Shown here in pieces: positions 57,226 to 64,000 of a DNA stretch of 64,000 nucleotides; position 1 is the first letter of the stretch; each line of letters opens with the position of its first letter. This DNA comes from Anticarsia gemmatalis (lineage: Eukaryota > Arthropoda > Insecta > Lepidoptera > Erebidae). Under the pieces are notes generated by a model that did not search any database, was not told the origin of the DNA, and was given only the letters and a program-made list of their open reading frames with translations. A program made the position numbers and the translations under genes. The stretch is taken from NCBI RefSeq assembly GCF_050436995.1, contig NC_134758.1, positions 12,387,597 to 12,451,596 on the forward strand, written 5' to 3'.

Positions 57226-57345
57226 ATGATAAAGTTTAATTTGAGCGTCGACGTAGTGAACAGTTTGTGAGTTCGTGTATTATAAAGAATTCATATGAAA
57301 GTAGTGTAGTGTAAAAGAGTTCAACGTGCGCGTAATGTGTATGTT
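57226..57345 (+). promoter_or_regulatory. Promoter-like region
   Basis: A TATA-like atgataaagt (57226-57235) lies about 30 bases before aacagtttgtgagttcgtgt (from 57259), which has the (A/T)CAGT look of an arthropod initiator. The gtgagttcgtg texture is common at insect transcript starts. The downstream 80 bases have no long frame. A tgacgtca element is 90 bases upstream. It could be the start of a plus-strand transcript or an antisense RNA opposite the exon at 60 kb. Confidence 0.25.
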
Positions 57346-60162
57346 TTTTTTTCCTTTTTCATTATTTTGTGTAGTAACGTAAAATTTCTAAATAATTACT
57401 CGAAAATTTGCTTTTTAATATTGTAATGTTGAGAAACTTGCTAATTGTAACTAATTACCAATTTCATAAACATACTTCATAAAGGTATTTTCAAAATTTC
57501 GAGTTACGATATTACCTACAATGTCTGCATAAGCTTAAATTATTGGTAAAGTATTATAAAAGTACCCTTTTTAGACATAATTTCACATTTTAAATATAAA
57601 GCTAAAAACCTATGTAAATGCAAGTTATTTATTTTTAGTTAACTAGAAAAGCAGTTTAAATCCCGTCCAATGTCTTCTAGCAAATGCCCAATTAAAACCA
57701 ATACAAATCCAACTATGCTTTCTTTCTGTTAGTTTTAATCACTTTCTTTCGACAAAATACTTTAAAAGTTGAAACTCTTATCACACGCGATAAGATAATT
57801 TCCTAAGGCTACTTAAACTCCATTCAGAGAAGTTGATAAACAGCGGTGATTCACAAAAAACTTAACAAAAAAGTCTAGCCTCTACCTAATACCTATTGTG
57901 GGATTTTTCCACAATGATATTGCATTTAAAGATGACCTACAAGTTTTTTTATACTATTTAAAACTATGTTTTTATGTAACTTAGTCCCCAGAGATTTTTT
58001 ATTTGTGATTCCTTTTAGAATACGTATTGGTGTTGTTTCTAAATACGGATGGTGTAAAAGACATCTTATATGACAAGATGTATGGATGTTTTTTTTAATA
58101 TTTATTTATTTAGTGGCTTGACGTACAAGACTATGTCAGCCCCATCATAATCTAAATGTATGGATGTGAATGAAGCAAGGGAAGTTCGTAAGGATCGTAC
58201 CAAGTGGCGTTTTTCGTCTCTGCTAGTTGTATAGTGTATTTAAAAGTACATGATACATGACCAGTTTTATTCATGTGGATTAAAGTGACTATACATAGGT
58301 GCCTATTGTATTATATAAATTATAATAGATAAATGGTGGGTAATAAAGCTAACTTGTAAATCTGTCATTGAAGAGTACCTTAGTCAGCAGGTTTTTTTAT
58401 TCAGACTGGATTTGCGGAGGTTTTTAGCCAGTTCTTTAAAAAAACAAAAGCGGGACTCGCTTGACGAAGCCATTGAGGTCTAGATTTTGACTGGGCGTCA
58501 AAAGTGCTAATAAATTATTATGATAATCGAAGTAGCAAAAAGTCAAACTGAATGTTCGAGTTTCATACAATCGTATCAAGTTAAGAAACGTGTCAGTAAC
58601 CTCTGCTTAAACCCACTAAAACAAAGCCTGTTATTTTACTTAGATATCGTACCAAGTTAATAATACATTCTACTCTTCTCATAATTCAATTTTCAAAACT
58701 CAAATTCCAAATTCCATTGCCATTCTAATTCAAATTCCTCATTTCTAAAAACAATCAGGATTGCAATGTCACAAAAAAAACCTGCAAAATACCGTAAATT
58801 CTTTGTCAAACAATTTTATACAGTTATTAAATATTCACAAAGTTGTAACAAAAAACGTGGAGGCTTAGCGGATAGTGAACACCATTTATTCCGCGATCAC
58901 GTACCATAGACTCTATTGTCTACGGCTTGTGATGCAAACATTGTGCTGGCAACACCGCTAATTATGGACAGCGTTTTTTTGTATGTACACCTTTGTTTTA
59001 CACTATAATGGTTTGAAAAATATTCAGGCACAGGATTTTAGTTAATCATTATTTGCAAAATAGATTGCTCAAAGCTGATTTTCTTGTCATGTTCTTTCTT
59101 GGTCAACTTAGTGTCAAAGCAATCCTTTCCCGACAAACGGGACTTATAACGTGACTTCCATAGTACATAATATTATTGACTATTTACTAAGAGGTAGTTA
59201 ACTCAAGTCTCACCAAAGGCTGCTCACTGCAGACGTATACCGACTAGTGAGAATATGATGTAAACTGCATAAATTGAACCTATCAAAGGCTATGAGAATA
59301 AAACCTTTCAAGTTTAAAGAATCAAAGTCCATTCAAACTACGCCAATATATTCGAGCAATTTCGAGAACTTATTAAACTGACCAAGTGCCATGTCACTGT
59401 GTTCCTTCATTTGTAAATCTGGTTTATTTTAATTTACAAGCATTTCTTATAAGAAAGTATTACGCGAAACCGCACTTTTACTAAAAACCTGTGCCCAACA
59501 GTGGTACCTACATACAACGTGTCACAAAAAGTACCGCTTAACATTTTAAAATAGATTTGTAAAGAATTTCAAATGTAACTTAACAATAGACTGTTGTTTA
59601 TGATCCAAGTAGATTGTGAGCCACTCACTCGTGACTAGAAAATTAATATCTTTCGCTTTTTCACTATTATTTATTGCTATTGCGAATGTAAAAATATCTT
59701 GCAGTCTTTATTCCCAGACACACATTATAATTAGTTTTTTTCTCTTATCAATATAGTGTAGAATTACTAGAATAAAACTAGTTAATTTAAAAAACCACGT
59801 CGTGTCTCAAGTCAACGGTTTCGATAAAAGTTGTTAAGTAGGTTGTCTCGTTGTCTATCACGAAATATTCCTCAGACGTTTACCGTTACTTGTGATTTCT
59901 AAAAAACTTACTTTTCAAACACTTTCCTACTTTTTACAACAAAAACGTACTCTATTTTACAATTTTTTGCGTCTATTTTAAACTTTTTAAATATAAAGAT
60001 AGTTCGCAAAAGTTTTTACAAGTTGCGTACTAGTTTCTAACTTAAAATCCAACGTGAATACGTTAAGAAGCAGCGGAGTACGAGTGTATAAAACTTGTTT
60101 AAAGTGAGGAGTTGTGGCGAGGGAGCGAGGGTACCTGGCGAGTGTGTGCTGTTGATACTGAC
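57346..60162. other. Spacer, probable first intron of the 60-kb gene
   Basis: If the minus-strand exon at 60163-60244 is real, this is the start of its first intron. It is AT-rich. A reversed, weak family E piece may lie at 59092-59160 (ttctttcttggtcaacttag, tgtcaaagcaatcc). I looked for a second exon with an acceptor in frame and found none I could support. Confidence 0.45.
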
Positions 60163-60244
60163 CTGATAAGTGCCTCGTGTCGAGCTGTGCTGCGGCGGCT
60201 GCAGCCAGCAGGAGCAGGCAGAACGCCTCCATGGCGCTCCGCAT
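60163..60244 (-). CDS. First coding exon of a secreted protein
   Basis: The minus-strand ATG at 60244-60242 (context gttaacATGC, A at -3) begins a peptide MRSAMEAFCLLLLAAAAAAQ followed by LDTRHLS. The leucine/alanine core after a short arginine-containing start is a textbook signal peptide, with likely cleavage near AAA-Q. A second ATG at codon 5 (gcgccATGG) would give the same signal. The frame runs into cag|gtcagt at 60163/60162, a good splice donor, leaving a phase-1 exon of 82 bases. The codons are strongly GC-rich, unlike the AT-rich intron that follows. Beyond the donor the open frame continues to 59987 but turns into AT-rich, protein-unlike sequence. The mature protein would be secreted or anchored outside the cell. 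I do not recognise it. Signal-plus-short-N-terminus first exons are common in insect cuticle and other extracellular proteins, but that is not evidence for this family. Confidence 0.7.
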
Positions 60245-60470
60245 GTTAACTTCACCTCACCACATCAACACAGCACTCACAATAATATTAATATATGTCG
60301 AACACTCGCTCAGTATTCACTGTATCGCGTAGAAAGTTGGTTCGGTTTGAAAGTTTGGTGACGTGTGACGCGCCGCTCTGACAAGCGTGCGGTGTGTACG
60401 GGCGCGGGAGAGCGACTGCCGACGCCGGCCGGCGAACCGCGGGGTGGCCAGCGCTGATTCACGAATTGCT
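60245..60470 (-). promoter_or_regulatory. CpG-rich promoter and 5' UTR of the 60-kb gene
   Basis: Upstream of the ATG the density of CG rises sharply between 60360 and 60450 (gacgcgccgctctgacaagc, gggcgcgggagagcgactgc, cgacgccggccggcgaaccg). The stretch just before the ATG (60245-60340) is a plausible 5' UTR. I could not place a TATA box or a single start. On the minus strand atacagtgaatactgagc (about 60309-60326) holds a CAGT initiator-like word. Confidence 0.5.
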
Positions 60471-60925
60471 TCTACTCAGATCTTATCACGTGAGAAGGGT
60501 GCAGTTATTGTTTACATTACTTTTGTTAAAAAGAAAGACTATGTGAACAACATGTCATAAAATGAAAGTGAACATTTTGATATAAGATGGGAAAACAAAC
60601 AAACATAATGGGATGAGTGAAGACGGTAAACATTTTAAGAGATTTGGATCTTAAAAACTTGTGTATATTCTACAGCTAAAGAAAGTGCAATCACCTGAAC
60701 GTTTAATACCATTAGATTCTTTCTTTGAAAAAGAAAACGACCATCTAATTAGCATCTGAATAATTATTTTATTTACAAAATTTATTGTAATAATACAACA
60801 TTTTCAAAATTTTATTTAACAAAACAGCAAAACAACACAACCAGAAAGCCAACCTTAAACTCTTTACCCCAAAATCGTCTTACCAATTTATCCCCAAACA
60901 AAAAAATCTCCCCGAAACTCGGCAG
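60471..60925. other. Upstream spacer
   Basis: AT-rich, nothing recognised. Confidence 0.4.
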
Positions 60926-61080
60926 TGGTCGTCTAGATGGCAATACCGTGGCTCACACAGGTGGTCGCAGAGTGCAGGTAGCGCGGAGGACAAACAGTAC
61001 GCCAGCAAAGCCTCCGCCACCGCTCAGGCGCTCACCGCTCCGATACACATCGTGTACTCATCCTGTACTGTGAATTATCT
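60926..61080. promoter_or_regulatory. CG-rich upstream patch
   Basis: About 700 bases upstream of the exon. Contains gtggtcgcagagtgcaggta, gcgcggaggacaaacagtac, aaagcctccgccaccgctca, ggcgctcaccgctccgatac. It could be an upstream promoter, enhancer or non-coding first exon. On the minus strand gagcggtgagcgcc offers a weak donor. No long coding frame. Confidence 0.35.
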
Positions 61081-61213
61081 GATAACACAACCTGTATAAT
61101 AAGGGACGTTCTAAGCGCCTTTTGACAGTGGCATATACAGCGTGATTTAATAAATGTTTTGTGGGATTTTATTAGTTTTAACTTTTATGGTAGATATTTT
61201 TCAGTAACCTATT

Positions 61214-61328
61214 AACCTCCGATTTCTGTGGACATTTAGCGATAGTTTATCTATTCAATAGAGTTTTTTTTATGAGTTTAAACGGTACTGAATAGATACC
61301 GAAAAGTTTACTTCAGAAACCAAGGGGT
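61214..61328. mobile_element. Hairpin MITE, copy 2
   Basis: The same element as 47231-47346, more diverged. The left arm is aacctccgatttctgtggac, atttagcgatagtttatcta, ttcaatagag. The centre is ttttttttatgagtttaaac. The right arm is ggtactgaatagataccgaa, aagtttacttcagaaaccaa gggg. It lies about 0.9 kb upstream of the promoter-like block. Confidence 0.75.
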
Positions 61329-62124
61329 AAAACTTAATAACAAATATAGTATTAATAAATAGAAAAGGAAGTTTGCTATTGCACGTAGGGGTCGTGAATT
61401 CGATTTCCAATTACCCACACAAATGAAAATAGTCTTGGATGTCCGTCTTGTCCTTACAAATAATCTTTTAATTACGTAATAACGTTATTCTTATTCCTCC
61501 GAATACGTTTGTTAGTGTGTACACTGAGTACCCAGTTTTTTTATACCACTTACAATTGCTATCTAGTTCGATAAGGGGGAAATCCCCCAGCTTCACGCGC
61601 TATACATTGAACGACAAAAACTCCATATTAAGACAGATACAGATCCAAATAACAAAAAAAAGGTTTAATAACCCAATTCGTCATATTTGTTTGAAAAATC
61701 AAAGAACTTTTAATTCGATCAAGATTTCTCATTACCACAATAAAAGGAATTGCTAAATTTGACAAAAAATGCTTAATTAGTTTGATGCCGGTTCTATGCT
61801 TCGTGCCGATTAAATAAATATGTAAATTTATGCAACACATCTTTTAAATCAATTAATACGTCAGTAGCCAAAGAAAAGTCCATTTCAGTAAGTATCTATA
61901 AAGACAAAGTAAATTTCAACTTCGGTTCGGTAGCGCAGCGCCATCTATTGAAATAAAGGAGATACTAACATAGATAACTAACTGCAGTCCTGAAACAATA
62001 CTAAAAACAGTACCTACGAGGTAGGTATATGCAAAGTAGAAAGTAATACGAATTCTGCACTTTCCTATAGATTTATTAATGCATAAAGTGGTTATTAAAA
62101 GTTTAGTTGATCCGTCATATTATT
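61329..62124. other. Spacer
   Basis: A weak B-box-like gtcgtgaattcgatttcc at 61392-61409. A cgccatctattg word at 61939-61950 resembles those in the next element. Confidence 0.4.
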
Positions 62125-63164
62125 GACTAGCTGACCCGTGCGGCTCCGCTCGCGTGAATTTCGTACTGTTGCTTATTCGTTTGAGCACGCGAATTGCGAA
62201 GCACTCGATACACCTACACATAAAAATGTTAACAACTCTTTTGTCATCTAATGGTTATTTACGAAAGGGACCCGAAAGGCACACAATGTGACACAGGCTC
62301 AGGCAGGCCTGATTTCCTGTGGTTACCTTCTTGCCGCTCTCGTCTGTATCCGTAGCAGTTTACAGTGTAAAATATAATACCTTATAATAGACTGACCATT
62401 GCTTACCCGTCTGGATTCAGAATATTATTATAGGTCCTATCTGCGCCGGAGCTCTTCAGACGCGTAATAATGTATACTTGCGATGATACGTCCGAAACCG
62501 CGTAACCCGTAATTATTTTTTATACTTATATCATCCGTTGTTTATTTTTTAAAACTTACCACATAGTCTGTTTCATAGCTATCCAATTTATTCCCTTAAT
62601 GCAACCAATTCATTTGGTTATTAAATAAATATTATGTGATTCGAACAACAACGCCATCTGTCAGTTGCGGCGAACAACGACAACAAACGAAATTACTCGG
62701 TTGCCATCTAGGATATCCCGACCGCACCGGACCCACGTAAACCAACATTTTTGTGTAATATATCATACAACATTTATGTTTAAAAATCTTATAAATGTAT
62801 AGCATGTTTCAAAGGTATTTTTTTACAATAAAGCCATCAAAATAAATTAATTAGAAAAAACATGCTTTGTTGCGGTTTATAACGCCATCTATTGGTTGGT
62901 GCGAACAACAGGTATCGATACGGCAGGCGCCGCGTTAACTATGCGAATGTTGTGAAATGGATTGTAACGCCATCTATGGTCTCTATAGGGAAACGCAGGT
63001 TCAAACGATTTCTACGTATTTTTTTCAATTTTCTAAAAATCTTTGAAATTTTATGCTATAAAAAGTATCCTAGAAATTGCTCCACTACTTATTCTATGCA
63101 TATATCAAATTTCAGTGCATTCTATCCGGTAGTTTTTACGTGATAGCGACACATACAGACGGAG

Positions 63165-63198
<34 letters not shown>

Positions 63199-63322
63199 AA
63201 AGAAAATTATAAATTGCAGATTCGGTATCAGTATCCGTTACTAAACATCCCCCATTGGTTTTTTTTTAAATATATTCAATGTACAGAATTGACCTCTCTA
63301 CAGATTTATTATAAGTATAGAT
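62125..63322 (+). repeat. Long family H-type element, about 1.2 kb
   Basis: It opens gactagctgacccgtgcggc, tccgctcgcgtgaatttcgt and closes acagatttattataagtata gat, like the shorter family H copies. The interior carries four gccatct words (62653, 62703, 62883, 62969, approximate), three of them as (a)acgccatct or cgccatct, a tgcatatatcaaatttcagt, ggtagtttttacgtgatagc block, a (gaca)n microsatellite at 63157-63196, and aacatcccccattgg. No transposase or reverse transcriptase frame was found. An 83-codon frame at 62892-63143 is a by-product. Confidence 0.6.
63157..63196 (+). repeat. (GACA)n microsatellite
   Basis: About eight gaca units in gaggacagacagacagacag and onward, inside the family H-type element, directly after gcgacacatacagacg. 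Confidence 0.85.
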
Positions 63323-64000
63323 CATGTCACTTAAATTCTGTAAAACTGTTCAACAATATTCTGTAGTGGATAAGTAATATGATTTTTCATAGCATTATTG
63401 CATATACCTAGGATTGATCTGACAATAACAAAAAAATCTAGGGTTCGACTCCAAATCATGTCAAAATCAAAATTCTCAGCAGCGCAACAGAGTTTACAAA
63501 AATGCTCACTAGATAGCAGTAGTTTCAGTATAGCAGCTACTTATTTAAAAAAAAATTTTGTTATACTTATATCATGCACAGATAACTTTAATTGCATACC
63601 GTACCTACATAAGTACATATTTTATGTAATTTATACAGAGATAAATATCATCACACATGCTTCTCTTAGGTTTTCCCAGAAATAGTCGTGCCTTGTCTAA
63701 TTATTGTATTACGACGTGAAATAACACGCAATTAATTCTATATATTATTAATGTTATTTATAAACAATAATTCCATAGGACTTAGAACGTAGTATTTTAT
63801 TTATTTGCACGAAGATTATATGATTTTTCCCATGAGTAAAGGTGCGAACACATTAATAAGCTATGAAATACTAAATAAAACGATAACGCTCGTACAATTT
63901 ACCAATAAAAAAGGGTTTTAATGCCGTTCGGATTTTTTTTTAGAGGATATTATGTTTTCAGTGTTTTTTGGTACATAAAACATTCGTTTAACTTTTGGCA
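63323..64000. other. Gene-free right edge
   Basis: AT-rich. A 95-codon open frame at 63398-63685 has no recognisable domain and no splice context. Nothing else seen. Confidence 0.45.

Noticed and set aside
59987..60162. Continuation of the signal-peptide frame past the donor
   Set aside because: After cag|gtcagt the composition turns AT-rich and the peptide loses any protein character, so I end the exon at the donor.
63398..63685. 95-codon plus-strand frame
   Set aside because: Ser/Ile/Lys/Asn-rich translation of AT-rich DNA with no recognisable features.

Overview
The window looks like 64 kb of non-coding, AT-rich nuclear DNA from a moth or butterfly (Lepidoptera). The main reason is its repeat content. 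Several families have the texture of well-known lepidopteran interspersed repeats: tRNA-derived SINEs with a GTGGCGCAGTGG box and a GGTTCGATTCC box, a SINE whose 3' part reads CACTTGGCCAGCGTG...CAGTGGGAC, a 'ttccaactatgttggagtcgg' repeat, a 'ctgacccgcgacttcgtccgcg' repeat ending in ataatattagtaggat, and LINE 3' ends closing on gattttgatttt. I cannot name the species. There are no bacterial operons, no CRISPR array, no rRNA and no convincing functional tRNA.

Genes: I can support one cellular coding exon. It lies on the minus strand at 60163-60244 and encodes a signal peptide followed by a good splice donor. A CpG-rich promoter-like block sits upstream of it (about 60245-60470). The rest of that gene must lie at lower coordinates, either as short exons I could not recognise or beyond the left edge. 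Much of the window may therefore be a long first intron, but this is inference. Almost all other open reading frames of 60-120 codons fall in repeats or look random.

Layout: 0-10 kb is AT-rich spacer with scattered SINE, MITE-like and LINE pieces and a four-unit 11-bp CG-rich tandem (6105-6148). 10-19 kb holds a TIR element inserted in a SINE tail (10493-10761), more SINEs, the first CCGGGTA island (16.4 kb) and a perfect 30-bp hairpin (18629-18693). 21-30 kb holds MITE-like family F copies, SINEs, further CCGGGT islands (27.6 and 28.3 kb) and an NRF1/Ewg-type palindrome (29065). 30.4-32.0 kb is the most striking object: a Tc1/mariner-type element with TA target duplication, built as two inverted arms of about 730 bp. 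Each arm carries the same dead C-terminal transposase piece. 34-40 kb is dense in SINE and LINE 3' ends, including a LINE tail nested in another repeat, and has a fourth CCGGGTA island (37.7 kb). 42-49 kb has a SINE with a (TATG)n tail, a 42-bp minisatellite, a hairpin MITE (47.2 kb) and an inverted SINE pair. 50-57 kb has more SINEs. 57-64 kb has the exon and its promoter, a second hairpin MITE copy (61.2 kb) and a 1.2-kb repeat with several 'acgccatct' words.

Repeat family letters A-H are mine and apply only within this annotation. Boundaries were read by eye and are usually good to about 5-15 bases.
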